From the NCBI RefSeq assembly GCF_001292625.1, contig NZ_LAJH01000009.1, positions 434,001 to 498,000 of the forward strand: 64,000 nt of DNA. The letters run 5' to 3'. Of this stretch, positions 10,185-19,506 are shown one piece after another. Positions within the stretch are counted from its first letter, which is position 1. The number at the start of each line of letters is the position of its first letter. The translations under genes were made by a program, and so were the position numbers. The stretch is from Shimia sp. SK013. GTDB lineage: Bacteria; Pseudomonadota; Alphaproteobacteria; Rhodobacterales; Rhodobacteraceae. The notes under the pieces were generated by a model that worked only from the letters and a program-made list of their open reading frames with translations, did no database searches and was not told the DNA's origin.

Positions 10185-11047
10185 ACGCGCCCCAACAACC
10201 TCTCTTTCATCCCGTCGAGCCCCTCCAGTAGATAGCGCCGCGTCGCCTCGATCCGGCTAACACCTGCCATATCCACATGGTTTGCCACCCAGATCGGTGC
10301 TGACGGCAACCCGCCGTCATCCAGCCTTTTCAGCCTCACATCCGCATCGCCCAGCACACAGGGGATCACCGCCCTGCCAAGCCCCATTCCCGCCATATAG
10401 GTCAAAACCACAAAGCTGTCCGCCGCGCTGACAATCTGCTCAGGTGCCACACGCTCCGCCATCCAACGCGCGCCCAAAGACCGCGTCAATGGCCCCGCCA
10501 TGCCCAACCAATCCGCCTGAGTCTCCTGCGTTGCATACACGCCAAACCCAAGCTGCGCGCCAACATCGCCCACCATGTCCTCGCCCAACTCATCCGTCGG
10601 GCGCACCGCAATGTCGGCCTGCGCGCGGCTGAAATCACTGCGGGCGTTGGTGCTCATCAGCGCAATTCGCAGCCCGCTCACGTCCTTGTGAAGCGTGCCG
10701 ACGATTTCAGGCAGCACAAATTGGCACAGCGAATCCGTGCTCGACACCCGTACCGACCCCATCACCGGCGCTTGCTCGCCTTGCAACATCCGCGCCACCG
10801 ACTGGACCGCGTTTTCTGCCTCTCGCGCAGCTTCGATCATACGAAGGCGTTCAGGCCGCACCGTGTAACCCTTTGCCGTGCGGTCAAAAATCGCCACACC
10901 AAAGCGTGTCTCATATGCCGCCACCCGGCGCAAAACCGTGGCGTGGTTCACCCCCAGTTGACGCGCCGCGCCGCTGACGGTGCCGTTTTCCGCCACCGCC
11001 AGAACAAATCTCAAGTCGTCCCAATTCTCACTGTGCATAAATCGCAT
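10181..11047 (-). CDS. LysR-family transcriptional regulator
   Basis: The regulator of about 288 residues has an N-terminal winged helix-turn-helix (WDDLRFVLAVAENGTVSGAA, then VNHATVLRRVAAYE) and a periplasmic-binding-like effector domain. The HTH wording (NHATVLRRV) is typical of the alphaproteobacterial group that often regulates a divergent gene. The frame is open much further upstream, but ATG at 11047 (GGG 6 nt upstream) or 11038 fits the family. It is divergent from the cytochrome c' gene at 11147, a plausible target. Confidence 0.88.
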   Translation of the reverse strand: MRFMHSENWDDLRFVLAVAENGTVSGAARQLGVNHATVLRRVAAYETRFGVAIFDRTAKGYTVRPERLRMIEAAREAENAVQSVARMLQGEQAPVMGSVRVSSTDSLCQFVLPEIVGTLHKDVSGLRIALMSTNARSDFSRAQADIAVRPTDELGEDMVGDVGAQLGFGVYATQETQADWLGMAGPLTRSLGARWMAERVAPEQIVSAADSFVVLTYMAGMGLGRAVIPCVLGDADVRLKRLDDGGLPSAPIWVANHVDMAGVSRIEATRRYLLEGLDGMKERLLGRV

Positions 11048-11146
11048 ATATACCCTGCAAAAATTACAAATGGTATTCGATTTTTTCACAGATAGAGTTT
11101 TCTTGAAGATATGATTGCCAACATCCCACATTTCAGGAGTAGCCTT

Positions 11147-11614
11147 ATGAAACGCACTTTTGCCCTGACCACTCTCACCGCGGTTTTGACCCTTGTCGGT
11201 GCTACCGCATTCGCAGATGACCACATCGACAGCGCCATCAAGGCCCGTCAGGCACAAATGCAGCTTTACGCCTTCTCGCTTGGCACACTGGGCGCGATGG
11301 CCAAAGGCGACGTCGACTATGACGCCGCAGCCGCATCTGCAGCCGCCGACAATCTTGCCGCTGTCACCATGCTGCACCCCGGCGCGTTCTGGCCACAGGG
11401 CTCTGACAGTGCGTCCAACGACAAAACCCGTGCCAAGGCGGACATGTGGTCCAACTTCCCAGACGTTCAAGCCAAAGGCATGGCGCTTGGCGAGGCCGCA
11501 GTGGCCATGAAAGCCGCGGCTGGCACAGATCTCGCCGCACTGCGTGGCGCGATTGGTGCAGTTGGTGGCGCGTGTGGTGCATGCCACAAAGCCTATCGCG
11601 AACCGGCCAACTGA
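11147..11614 (+). CDS. Cytochrome c' / c-556 family protein
   Basis: This is a periplasmic monoheme cytochrome. The 155-residue precursor has a signal peptide (MKRTFALTTLTAVLTLVGATAFA) and a C-terminal heme-binding CGACH motif (about residues 144-148), as in the four-helix cytochrome c' family, which binds NO/CO or transfers electrons. ATG at 11147 is preceded by AGGAG with good spacing. It is divergent from the LysR gene and followed by a strong terminator, so it is monocistronic. Confidence 0.9.
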   Translation: MKRTFALTTLTAVLTLVGATAFADDHIDSAIKARQAQMQLYAFSLGTLGAMAKGDVDYDAAAASAAADNLAAVTMLHPGAFWPQGSDSASNDKTRAKADMWSNFPDVQAKGMALGEAAVAMKAAAGTDLAALRGAIGAVGGACGACHKAYREPAN

Positions 11615-11637
11615 TTAGACTAACTCGAATTTCTTTA

Positions 11638-11668
11638 GACCGGCGGCTCTCGGCTGCCGGTCTTTTTT
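11638..11668 (+). terminator. Rho-independent terminator after cytochrome c' gene
   Basis: Hairpin GACCGGC...GCCGGTC followed by TTTTTT, 24 bp after the stop codon. Confidence 0.88.
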
Positions 11669-11684
11669 GTGCTAAGGTGGCTTC

Positions 11685-12563
11685 ATGAAACGCTTTTTGA
11701 TGTCTTTTTGTGCGCTCGCTTTTTTCGGCGGCGCCGTCTTCCTCTGGATCACCCGCGCCGACACTTTGCAGGCCGATACCCTTGAGGGCCTTACAGCCGA
11801 CGCGACCCTTGGCGAAGCCGTGTTTCACGCCTCGGGCTGCGCGTCCTGCCACACGGCACCCGGGGCTGAAGCCTCAGACACTCCTTTGCTCGCAGGTGGT
11901 CAAAAATTCCCGTCTGACTTTGGAACATTTGTTGCTCCCAACATCTCGCCTGACCCAAAACACGGGATCGGCGGCTGGACCGCAACCGACCTCGCCAACG
12001 CCATGCTGCGCGGTGTCTCGCCAGAGGGACAGCATTACTATCCCGCCTTTCCCTACGCGTCCTACATACGGATGCAGCCGCAAGACGTGGTCAACCTGCA
12101 CGCCTTTCTTGCGACCTTGCCCGCGAGCGTCACGCCCAGCCAACCGCACGAGGTTGGCTTCCCGTTCAACATTCGGCGCAGCGTCGGTGGGTGGAAATGG
12201 CTCTATCTGAACGATAACTGGATCATGCCCGCAAGTACCGAGCAACTTGAACGTGGTCGCTATATTGTCGAGGCAATGGGCCATTGCGGCGAATGCCACA
12301 CACCCCGCAACGTACTTGGCGCCATGGATCAATCGGCTTGGCTTACGGGCGCGCCCGATCCGTCCGGCAAGGGCACGATCCCCAACATCACCCCCGCCGA
12401 ACTATCATGGTCTGACGCCGATCTGACCTATTACTTTGAAACTGGGTTTACCCCGGATTTCGACAGCGCAGGTGGACATATGGCGCATGTGGTGGAAAAC
12501 CTCGCACGCCTGACACCCGAAGATCGAGAGGCTGTAACGGCCTATCTTAAGGCTCTGCCTTAA
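11685..12563 (+). CDS. Diheme cytochrome c
   Basis: The 292-residue exported cytochrome has an N-terminal hydrophobic segment (MKRFLMSFCALAFFGGAVFL), which is a signal peptide or membrane anchor. It has two c-type heme domains, with CASCH at about residues 51-55 and CGECH at about 204-208. The order and spacing match the membrane-bound diheme cytochrome subunits that pass electrons from periplasmic dehydrogenases to the respiratory chain (gluconate/alcohol dehydrogenase type). No dehydrogenase subunit is adjacent, so its partner is unknown. It ends at a bidirectional terminator shared with lipA. Confidence 0.88.
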   Translation: MKRFLMSFCALAFFGGAVFLWITRADTLQADTLEGLTADATLGEAVFHASGCASCHTAPGAEASDTPLLAGGQKFPSDFGTFVAPNISPDPKHGIGGWTATDLANAMLRGVSPEGQHYYPAFPYASYIRMQPQDVVNLHAFLATLPASVTPSQPHEVGFPFNIRRSVGGWKWLYLNDNWIMPASTEQLERGRYIVEAMGHCGECHTPRNVLGAMDQSAWLTGAPDPSGKGTIPNITPAELSWSDADLTYYFETGFTPDFDSAGGHMAHVVENLARLTPEDREAVTAYLKALP

Positions 12564-12578
12564 GCGCTTGATAAAAAA

Positions 12579-12609
12579 CAAAAGGCCGCCCGAAAGAGCG
12601 GCCTTTTTC
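12579..12609. terminator. Bidirectional terminator between diheme cytochrome gene and lipA
   Basis: AAAGGCCGC and GCGGCCTTTTT form a stem, with A-run and T-run on either side, between two convergent genes. Confidence 0.85.
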
Positions 12610-12627
12610 AACGTTACCGGCTATACT

Positions 12628-13620
12628 TTACGCCTTGTTCAGCTGCGCTTCACGCGCGGTGCGCAGACGGGCAAAATCGTCACCCGCGTGATACGACGAC
12701 CGTGTAAGTGGCGTTGCAGAAACCATCAAAAAGCCTTTGCCATAGGCCGCTTTTTCATAGCTCTCAAATTCTTCAGGCGTCACAAACCGATCCACCGCGT
12801 GGTGCTTTGGCGTTGGCTGCAAATACTGACCGATGGTCAGAAAATCGATGTCGGCTGCGCGCATGTCATCCATGACTTGCGTCACCGCCAACTTATCTTC
12901 TCCCAGACCAACCATGATGCCGGATTTTGTGAACATCGTCGGATCCATTTCCTTGACCCGCTGCAAAAGCCGCAAGCTGTGGAAATACCGCGCACCGGCC
13001 CGCACCTCAGGATAAAGCCCTGGAACGGTCTCCAGGTTGTGATTAAACACATCTGGCCGTGCTTCAATTATGACCTCCAACACCTTGGGATCACAGCGCA
13101 AAAAGTCTGGTGTCAAAATCTCGATTGTTGTTCCCGGACTGCGGTGCCGTATCGCGCGGATGGTCTGCGCGAAATGCTCTGCACCACCATCCTCGATGTC
13201 ATCACGGTCTACCGAGGTCACCACAACATGGTTCAGCCCCAGCTTTGCCACCGCATCCGCAACGCGGCCGGGTTCAAACGCATCCAATGCTTCTGGCGGC
13301 TTGCCCGTCGCAATGTTACAGAATGAACAGGCGCGCGTGCACACCTCACCCATGATCATCATGGTCGCGTGCCCTTGGCTCCAGCATTCGCCAGCGTTCG
13401 GACACCCCGCCTCTTCGCACACTGTGACCAGCTTGTTTTCACGCATGATCTTTTTGGTGGCGTTATACCCCTCACCCGTTGGCGCTTTCACGCGAATCCA
13501 TTTGGGTTTTCTCGGCTGGGCATTGTCCGGGCGGTGGGCTTTTTCCGGATGCCGCTGCTCAGGCACTTTCAGATCACGCAAGGTCGTTTCCCCAGGGTAA
13601 ATTATAGTTCTTGACTGCAT
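12628..13620 (-). CDS. lipA: Lipoyl synthase
   Basis: This radical-SAM enzyme inserts two sulfurs into protein-bound octanoyl groups to make lipoate for the 2-oxoacid dehydrogenases. The protein (about 330 aa) shows the auxiliary cluster motif [12 protein letters not shown] and the radical-SAM motif [11 protein letters not shown], then [14 protein letters not shown] and the C-terminal RSSYHAGDD with its conserved cluster-ligand serine. The frame is open to 13764, but ATG at 13620 gives the right N-terminus. A TTG 45 nt further in would give the shorter form usual in this group. Confidence 0.95.
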   Translation of the reverse strand: MQSRTIIYPGETTLRDLKVPEQRHPEKAHRPDNAQPRKPKWIRVKAPTGEGYNATKKIMRENKLVTVCEEAGCPNAGECWSQGHATMMIMGEVCTRACSFCNIATGKPPEALDAFEPGRVADAVAKLGLNHVVVTSVDRDDIEDGGAEHFAQTIRAIRHRSPGTTIEILTPDFLRCDPKVLEVIIEARPDVFNHNLETVPGLYPEVRAGARYFHSLRLLQRVKEMDPTMFTKSGIMVGLGEDKLAVTQVMDDMRAADIDFLTIGQYLQPTPKHHAVDRFVTPEEFESYEKAAYGKGFLMVSATPLTRSSYHAGDDFARLRTAREAQLNKA

Positions 13621-13790
13621 AGCATAGTGCACCTGACCCGCTAGGGCCAGAGCTGCAACCCAGCTATGCATTCCGATCAAATTTTGTGCATATTCAGTCG
13701 CAGCATCGCATGATGCAAATGCAGCATTGCACGCTAATTTGGAATCAATATAGATCGGGCGCAAAGCAACCCACTACCAAGGAAATACCG

Positions 13791-14339
13791 ATGCAAGTTG
13801 GCGCAAAGCTCCCAAATGTTATCTTCAAAACCCGTGTCCGCGACGAGGCCGTTGGTGGCCCCAACCCGTTCCGTTGGCAGGACATGACCAGCGACGATTA
13901 CTTCAAAGGCAAGCGCGTTGTTCTCTTCTCGCTGCCCGGCGCCTTCACCCCAACCTGCTCGACGTATCAACTGCCTGGATTTGAGGATAACTTCGCACGT
14001 TTTCAGGAACTTGGCATCGACTCTATCTACTGCATGTCCGTCAACGACAGCTTCGTGATGAACAAATGGGCCGAAGCCCAAGACGTCAAAAACGTCGACG
14101 TCATCCCGGACGGTTCCGGCGAATTCACCCGCAAGGTTGGTATGCTCGTGCGCAAAGACAACCTCGGTTTTGGCCTGCGGTCCTGGCGCTATGCCGCGAT
14201 CATCAACAACGGCGTTGTTGAGGCGTGGTTCGAAGAGCCCGGCCTTGATGATAACTTTGGCGAAGATCCCTATGGCGAGAGCTCGCCAGAGACACTTCTG
14301 AAGTATCTTGAAGCGGCCAACGTCGAGACCGCCGCTTAA
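13791..14339 (+). CDS. Peroxiredoxin (Prx5 / AhpC-TSA family)
   Basis: This cytosolic thiol peroxidase reduces H2O2 and alkyl hydroperoxides. The 182-residue protein carries the peroxidatic motif PGAFTPTCSTYQLP (active Cys in TPTCS), the hallmark of the glutathione/glutaredoxin-linked Prx5 group, and a C-terminal EEPGLDDNFGEDPY loop. The ATG at 13791 follows AAGGAAATACCG. The upstream gap contains a TGC-rich palindrome cluster (13700-13733). A terminator follows the gene. Confidence 0.92.
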   Translation: MQVGAKLPNVIFKTRVRDEAVGGPNPFRWQDMTSDDYFKGKRVVLFSLPGAFTPTCSTYQLPGFEDNFARFQELGIDSIYCMSVNDSFVMNKWAEAQDVKNVDVIPDGSGEFTRKVGMLVRKDNLGFGLRSWRYAAIINNGVVEAWFEEPGLDDNFGEDPYGESSPETLLKYLEAANVETAA

Positions 14340-14373
14340 GGCATTATCGCCATAACGCGGCACTGGATTCCTT

Positions 14374-14412
14374 AAACGCCCGTTGCAAATTCAGCAGCGG
14401 GCGTTTGTTTGT
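14374..14412 (+). terminator. Terminator after peroxiredoxin gene
   Basis: AAACGCCCG and CGGGCGTTT (14374-14382 and 14398-14406) form a 9-bp stem followed by TGTTTG. Confidence 0.7.
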
Positions 14413-14513
14413 GTGTTACGTGCCTACTGTTTTCCACGCACGCTTGAAAAAACTTCCCCCGACACAGCTTCGGCGCGCTATCATCCTCACAAGATTTTGC
14501 CGAGGAGTGACTC

Positions 14514-15278
14514 ATGAGAAATTCCCAATGGATCTATGCGACATTGATGTCTGCGACCATCCTTCCGTCTGCTGTGCTGGCAGAAAACAATTGGAGTTGG
14601 AAGTTAGCTCCCTACGTACTTGCACCAAGCATTGACGGCACATCCTCGCTGGGCCGGTTGACCGATGTCGGGCTGAGCGTGAATCCTGCGGACATCATCG
14701 AGCGTCTTGATTTAGGTTTCATGGGATATTTCGAGGGATACAACGCCAACGGTTGGGGTTTCAACTTCGACTACGGTTTTATGGACCTCAGCGACAGCGG
14801 AACCTTTGCCGGCGGCCTCGGGACCGCTGACGCTGATATTTTTCAAGGCGTCCTTACGGCGACGCTCTTCCGCCGTGTTGTCGACACCCCCGACACCTTG
14901 GTCGACGTTTACGGTGGTGTCCGCTGGTGGGACACAGACATCGACGTGGCAGCAACACTCGGAGCAACAAGTGCCAACGTCTCGATGGGCGACAACTGGG
15001 TGGACCCGCACATCGGTATCCGCTTTGAAAAACAGCTTCCCAACAGCGATTGGGCCCTCAACCTTCAGGGCGACATTGGCGGATTTGGCATCGCTTCAGA
15101 CTTTGCCTGGACCGCCTTGGTAGGCGTAACATGGTATGCAAATGAAAAATTTGCTTTGGAAATCGGCTATCGGGCCCAAGGCGTTGACTTCGAAAGTGGC
15201 GTGGCAGGCACGCCATCTCACTTCACGTATGACACGGTCACTCACGGCCCCAGAATCGGCGCTGTATTCAAGTTCTGA
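14514..15278 (+). CDS. Outer-membrane beta-barrel protein (hypothetical)
   Basis: The 254-residue protein has a signal peptide (about 1-23, ending SAVLA) and a series of alternating, aromatic-rich strands ending in HGPRIGAVFKF. The terminal phenylalanine is the usual signal for outer-membrane barrel insertion. A good Shine-Dalgarno (GAGGAGTGA) precedes the ATG. It may be a small porin; no substrate can be inferred. It converges on the DUF6456 gene. Confidence 0.75.
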   Translation: MRNSQWIYATLMSATILPSAVLAENNWSWKLAPYVLAPSIDGTSSLGRLTDVGLSVNPADIIERLDLGFMGYFEGYNANGWGFNFDYGFMDLSDSGTFAGGLGTADADIFQGVLTATLFRRVVDTPDTLVDVYGGVRWWDTDIDVAATLGATSANVSMGDNWVDPHIGIRFEKQLPNSDWALNLQGDIGGFGIASDFAWTALVGVTWYANEKFALEIGYRAQGVDFESGVAGTPSHFTYDTVTHGPRIGAVFKF

Positions 15279-15326
15279 CACAAATGCGGCCTGCAGGTTT
15301 CTGCCAATTCGGCGCCTGTGGGAAAA

Positions 15327-16403
15327 CTACCCGATATAATCGCCGCTACCGCCAGCCCGATCGGCATGGTGATCCCGCAGCCGTCCCAACGCAATCCGCA
15401 GTACAATTTTTGCCGAGCGCGCCGACCATCCAAGCTGCTTTTCAACCGTTTCCAGCCCTTCAAGATAGCAACAACAACGCAACGCAACGTCGGCCAGCCC
15501 GTCGCCCAAATCACATAGGGCATCCGACACCCGCAGGCGGGCCAGCTCTGCCGCATCCGTACCGTTTGTCGCATAGGCGACCCGCCCTGTGTCGCGCAAA
15601 AATGCGTGCCACATTTGGGTGCGCTCTGTCCCCATCTGCGCCAATTCAAAATCCTCTCGCAACCGCTCCCCTGCGGCGACCAACCCCGTGTCCAAAAATG
15701 GCGCGCCTTCCTTGTCTTTACGCCGCGACAAAGCCACCAGCGGGCTTTCTGCTGCAGTAAACCTCACGGGGCGCGTGCCGGTCACCGAGGGTTGCAGCGC
15801 GCCGCTTGGTGCAAAGGTGTCCTGTGCCTCGGCAAAGCCCTGAGCAATGTTGGCTTCATCGGCCAACATCCTGTTCAGCGCAGCACGCCCACCGGCTGTG
15901 ATAGAATAGCGCCTCACTTTGCCCTGACCGCTGCTCTGAATCCAATCTTTCAAGGCCATAGCCTGCGCGACCCCTTGCGCCACAGTTGCCGTGCGCAGTG
16001 TCTCGCCTTGGGACATATCACGCACAACAACCGCGTTCTCCATGCCCTCTGCCACCGCAAGAACGGCTCCGGTTTCACACAGGCGCGCCAATATACGCCG
16101 CGCCTCTCGCTGCAAAGTCGCGGCCTCGGGCATAACTTGAGCCCCAATAGTCAACGCTTTGGTTTTACGCCCTTTTCCCGCAAGGCTTGAGGCCCGAAAA
16201 CGCTCCAATGCCGCGTCAATCATCGGGTCATCGCGCATGGTTTCCAACTTTCGGATCTGGCGCAAAACGGTTGACGCATGACACCCGTCGCGCCGCGCCA
16301 GTTCGCGGATAGACAGGCCGTGTTCTGTATGCGCCACATAGCGCGCAACACTTTGCGGCACCCAAGCCGGCAGACCACTGGAACGAGGCAAATCAAAACG
16401 CAT
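15327..16403 (-). CDS. DUF6456 helix-turn-helix protein
   Basis: The protein of about 358 residues has an N-terminal HTH (LSIRELARRDGCHASTVLRQ, about residues 32-51) and a C-terminal DUF6456 domain ending EKQLGWSARSAKIVLRIALG. This family is characteristic of Rhodobacterales; I know of no established function. Start ATG at 16403 (MRFDLPRS) was chosen over the open frame to 16526 because the extension is low in conserved features and covers the divergent promoter region. The DUF6477 gene lies divergently upstream. Confidence 0.78.
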   Translation of the reverse strand: MRFDLPRSSGLPAWVPQSVARYVAHTEHGLSIRELARRDGCHASTVLRQIRKLETMRDDPMIDAALERFRASSLAGKGRKTKALTIGAQVMPEAATLQREARRILARLCETGAVLAVAEGMENAVVVRDMSQGETLRTATVAQGVAQAMALKDWIQSSGQGKVRRYSITAGGRAALNRMLADEANIAQGFAEAQDTFAPSGALQPSVTGTRPVRFTAAESPLVALSRRKDKEGAPFLDTGLVAAGERLREDFELAQMGTERTQMWHAFLRDTGRVAYATNGTDAAELARLRVSDALCDLGDGLADVALRCCCYLEGLETVEKQLGWSARSAKIVLRIALGRLRDHHADRAGGSGDYIG

Positions 16404-16645
16404 AAACAAACTCCTTACTGAAAAATGGTCAAAAATATTGCCATTGTTTCCCCCAGCCTTGTCCCCAAATTTATCAACATATTTGGACTTGTCAGGCGGG
16501 CACCCAGTGGCAAAACCGGGTCGCAAGAAGCCTGTTGCTCAAGGTTAAACGCTTGGAAAATCACGCGTACGTAGATTTTGCAGACGCGCAACACCCTCAT
16601 TGGTTGTGCTTTGTTGCCGACGCCAAACAAAATGAGGCCGATTCC

Positions 16646-16939
16646 ATGCACGACATTTTTTCAATACTCGACGGATTGAAACGCCCACGCCTCTTGGTCC
16701 GCGCTGCGCGCGCCGGATGTGACGCTTACCGACGAGAGGCCCATTTGTACCGACACCTCGGCCCCGGAAAACTACCCAAACATGGGGCTGCGGTTTTGCG
16801 TCTGATTGACAAAGAGTCCGCGCTCAATGTTGCGCGCACACAAAAGGCCACCGGCTATTCGCTGGTGGCCCATGTCGATGTCTTGATTGCTCTTATGGCT
16901 GAGGCGCGATTGTTGCGCATGACCCAACCACAGGGCTAG
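16646..16939 (+). CDS. DUF6477 family protein
   Basis: The 97-residue protein starts MHDIFSILDGLKRPRLLVRA and continues GCDAYRREAHLYRHLG, the recognisable DUF6477 pattern of Rhodobacteraceae. It is basic and soluble, of unknown function. The frame is open from 16535, but ATG at 16646 matches family length. Divergent to the DUF6456 gene, its usual partner. Confidence 0.75.
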   Translation: MHDIFSILDGLKRPRLLVRAARAGCDAYRREAHLYRHLGPGKLPKHGAAVLRLIDKESALNVARTQKATGYSLVAHVDVLIALMAEARLLRMTQPQG

Positions 16940-16957
16940 TGCAGCAGCGGACCCGCG

Positions 16958-18502
16958 TCACACAAAGGCGTCTGGCATAGACGCCTTTTTCTGCTCCACA
17001 TAAGCGCGCAACCGGGCTTCGATTTCCGGATCCAGCGGCGGCTGCTCATATGCTGCCAACAACGTGGCAACCCGTGCCGAGGCCAAGGCCTGCGTATCGC
17101 GCGCGCCTTCATCTGACCAGGTTTCAAACGGCTTATAATCCAGCAATTCGGACCGCCAGAACGCTTCTTTGAAGTGTTCCTGCGTGTGCGCACAGCCAAG
17201 ATAATGACCGCCCGGCCCCACTTCGCGGACCGCGTCCATCGCTTGTGCGGCCTCATCATAACTGATGCCTTGAGCCATCTTGTGCAACGTGCCCAACTGG
17301 TCAGCATCCATCACGAACTTTTCAAAGCTCGACACCAGCCCACCTTCTAGCCAGCCACAGCTGTGCAGCATAAAATTCACGCCGCCCATCAAGGCCGCAT
17401 TGTGGGTATGTGCGGTCTCATATGCGGCCTGCGCGTCGGGCAACTTCGACCCGCATAGCCCACCACCCGAACGGAAGGGCAAGCCAAGACGCCGCGCCAA
17501 CTGACCGGCACCATAAAGGATCTGGCTGGCTTCCGGCGTGCCAAATGTCGGCGCCCCAGAATTCATGTCGATCGACGTCACAAAGGCCCCAAATATCACT
17601 GGCGCGCCAGACCGGATCAACTGGCTATAAGCGATGCCTGCCAGAACTTCGGCCATCACTTGCGTCAATGTTCCCGCCACCGAGACCGGCGCCATCGCGC
17701 CGCCCACTATGAACGGTGACACAATACAGGCCTGGTTGTTTTTGGCGTAAACCTCCAACGCACCCATCATCACGTCATCAAACGTCATTGGCGAGTTGAT
17801 GTTTATCAGCGAGGTCATCACCGTGTTTTCCTGCACGAACTCCTTACCGAACAGGATTTCGCACATGTCCACGCTATCCTGCGCGCGGCTTGGTTCGGTC
17901 ACCGACCCCATGAACGGCTTGTCGCTCAGAGTCATATGCGCCAACAACATATCAAGGTGGCGCTTGTTCACGGCCACATCTGTCGGTTCACACACCGTGC
18001 CACCCGAATGATGCAACCACTTGGACATATACCCCAGTTTCACGAACTTCTGGAAATCGTCCATCGTCGCATAGCGGCGACCACCTTCGGCATCACGCAC
18101 AAACGGCGGGCCGTAAACTGGCGCGCACACCAACGTGTTTCCACCAATTTCCACGGTTTTTTCAGGGTTCCGGGCATGCTGAACAATCTTGGACGGCGCC
18201 GTCTTGCACAACTCACGTGCAAGTCCACGCGGGATACGCACGCGCTCCGCCTCATAATCCACTGTGGCTCCGGCCTCTTTCCAGCGATCCAGAGCGGCTT
18301 TGTTGTTCACAAAGTTAACACCAACCTCTTCCAGCAAGGTCTCGGCGTTGGCTTCGATGATGTCCAAAGCCTCGTCATTGAGGATTTCGTAAAGCGGTAT
18401 GTTGCGCTCGATGAACTTTGCAGTCTCGATTTTCACACCGGTCCGTGCCGCGCGCCGCGCTGCACCTCCGCCACCCCGTCTACGGGTTGCTGCTTCTGCC
18501 AT
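16958..18502 (-). CDS. Trimethylamine methyltransferase (MttB) family protein, non-pyrrolysine type
   Basis: The protein of 514 residues is an MttB-superfamily methyltransferase (COG5598). It has LYEILNDEALDIIEANAETLLEEVG at the N-terminus, then GGTVCEPTDVAV and FRSGGGLCGSKLPDAQAAYE. No in-frame amber codon interrupts it, so it is not the pyrrolysine enzyme; relatives demethylate glycine betaine, proline betaine or carnitine with a corrinoid protein. No corrinoid-binding protein or reductive activator gene is beside it, so its partner must be elsewhere. ATG at 18502 gives MAEAATRRRGGGG, a basic glycine-rich N-terminus. Confidence 0.88.
   Translation of the reverse strand: MAEAATRRRGGGGAARRAARTGVKIETAKFIERNIPLYEILNDEALDIIEANAETLLEEVGVNFVNNKAALDRWKEAGATVDYEAERVRIPRGLARELCKTAPSKIVQHARNPEKTVEIGGNTLVCAPVYGPPFVRDAEGGRRYATMDDFQKFVKLGYMSKWLHHSGGTVCEPTDVAVNKRHLDMLLAHMTLSDKPFMGSVTEPSRAQDSVDMCEILFGKEFVQENTVMTSLININSPMTFDDVMMGALEVYAKNNQACIVSPFIVGGAMAPVSVAGTLTQVMAEVLAGIAYSQLIRSGAPVIFGAFVTSIDMNSGAPTFGTPEASQILYGAGQLARRLGLPFRSGGGLCGSKLPDAQAAYETAHTHNAALMGGVNFMLHSCGWLEGGLVSSFEKFVMDADQLGTLHKMAQGISYDEAAQAMDAVREVGPGGHYLGCAHTQEHFKEAFWRSELLDYKPFETWSDEGARDTQALASARVATLLAAYEQPPLDPEIEARLRAYVEQKKASMPDAFV
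16964..16990 (+). terminator. Terminator of DUF6477 gene embedded in the mttB-like 3' end
   Basis: AAAGGCGTCT-GGCAT-AGACGCCTTTTT is a perfect 10-bp stem with T-run, read in the + direction. It lies inside the last codons of the convergent gene, so one sequence serves as coding and terminator DNA. Confidence 0.75.
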
Positions 18503-18639
18503 GGTTGGTCCTTCCAAAGCGTTGTCTTGGTCACAATCTCTTTGAAGGTGTAGCCCGCCTTGCGACCTTGCCGCGGCGCATTAGCGGCCTTTGACGCAAG
18601 ATTGCGACATACCCCCCGACAATCGTCGCTTTTGGGAAT

Positions 18640-19347
18640 TTAGCCCCCGTCGCTGGCGTCCCAGGCAACTTTTGAAACGCGTCCATCCAACATCAATGGC
18701 GCCAGCAGCTGCGCCAACTGCACCTCGCTGCGCTCCTCAATGGTAAGAAGGATCCCCAAAACCGCTTTCTCTGCATCCCTTTCCCGCCGTTCGATGGTGG
18801 TGATCAGAACGCCCATCTGCGTCAACGCCCCGATAGCCAGCGCCCGCACAACCTCTTCTTCCTTCGGCGCATAGGTAAGCTGAACCTCATATTCCTGATT
18901 GAGCGGCAAACCGGCCCGGGTTTTGCGTTTCAACCATGTCACCAAGGGCCGCAGCCCCAGATTGACAAACACCACCATCGCGGTTGCGATCGCTGCAAAC
19001 CCCGGATGCCCGGCACCTGCCATCAGCCCAACCGCCGCCGAACACCACAACGTAGCGGCCGTGTTAAGCCCATGAACCGTAAACCCCTGCCGAAAGATGA
19101 TTCCGGCACCTAGAAAACCGATACCGGACACAACCTGCGCAGCCACACGGGTCGGGCTGACTTCGTTCGGGTACAGCGAAGAAAACACGACGTAACTCGC
19201 AGCACCCAAAGCCACGAGCGCATTTGTACGCAGCCCGGCCATGCGTTGCCGCACTTGCCGCTCCGATCCAATCAACGCACCACAGGTCAACGCCAACAAT
19301 AAATTCAGAGCACCGTTCGTCAGGTCGGTCGATATCCAGAGATTCAT
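18640..19347 (-). CDS. MgtC/SapB family membrane protein
   Basis: The 235-residue protein has an N-terminal block of about five transmembrane helices with the MgtC signatures [20 protein letters not shown] and [11 protein letters not shown], and a C-terminal soluble ACT-like domain (about 155-235). MgtC proteins act in magnesium-limited growth and modulate membrane potential or the F-ATPase. The start codon lies at the edge of a perfect inverted repeat that holds AAGG in its loop (19347-19367), hinting at operator or translational control. Confidence 0.88.
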   Translation of the reverse strand: MNLWISTDLTNGALNLLLALTCGALIGSERQVRQRMAGLRTNALVALGAASYVVFSSLYPNEVSPTRVAAQVVSGIGFLGAGIIFRQGFTVHGLNTAATLWCSAAVGLMAGAGHPGFAAIATAMVVFVNLGLRPLVTWLKRKTRAGLPLNQEYEVQLTYAPKEEEVVRALAIGALTQMGVLITTIERRERDAEKAVLGILLTIEERSEVQLAQLLAPLMLDGRVSKVAWDASDGG

Positions 19348-19367
19348 GTATATACCTTAAATATACA
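19347..19367 (-). promoter_or_regulatory. Inverted repeat over mgtC ribosome binding site
   Basis: TGTATAT-N7-ATATACA is a perfect palindrome with 7-bp arms. Read leftward, its 7-nt centre contains the AAGG ribosome binding site, and its last base is the A of the mgtC start codon. It may be a repressor operator or an RNA hairpin that gates translation. Confidence 0.5.
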
Positions 19368-19506
19368 ATTGCTTTACGACACTTCTGACCTCGACGCGCC
19401 ACGTCAGACCCCGCAAACACGACCAATCGGTCAAAAAAGGCGACAAATCTGTGCCCCACACACAGAGTCTCTTGCGCCAAAGCCCGCCATGGCCTATGCG
19501 CCGCAT

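Noticed and set aside
10181-11587. LysR gene starting at 11587 (468 aa)
   Set aside because: The extra N-terminus is antisense to the cytochrome c' gene and unlike any LysR domain; ATG 11047 gives a normal regulator.
16958-18502. Pyrrolysine-containing trimethylamine methyltransferase
   Set aside because: The frame has no internal amber codon and no pyl genes are near.
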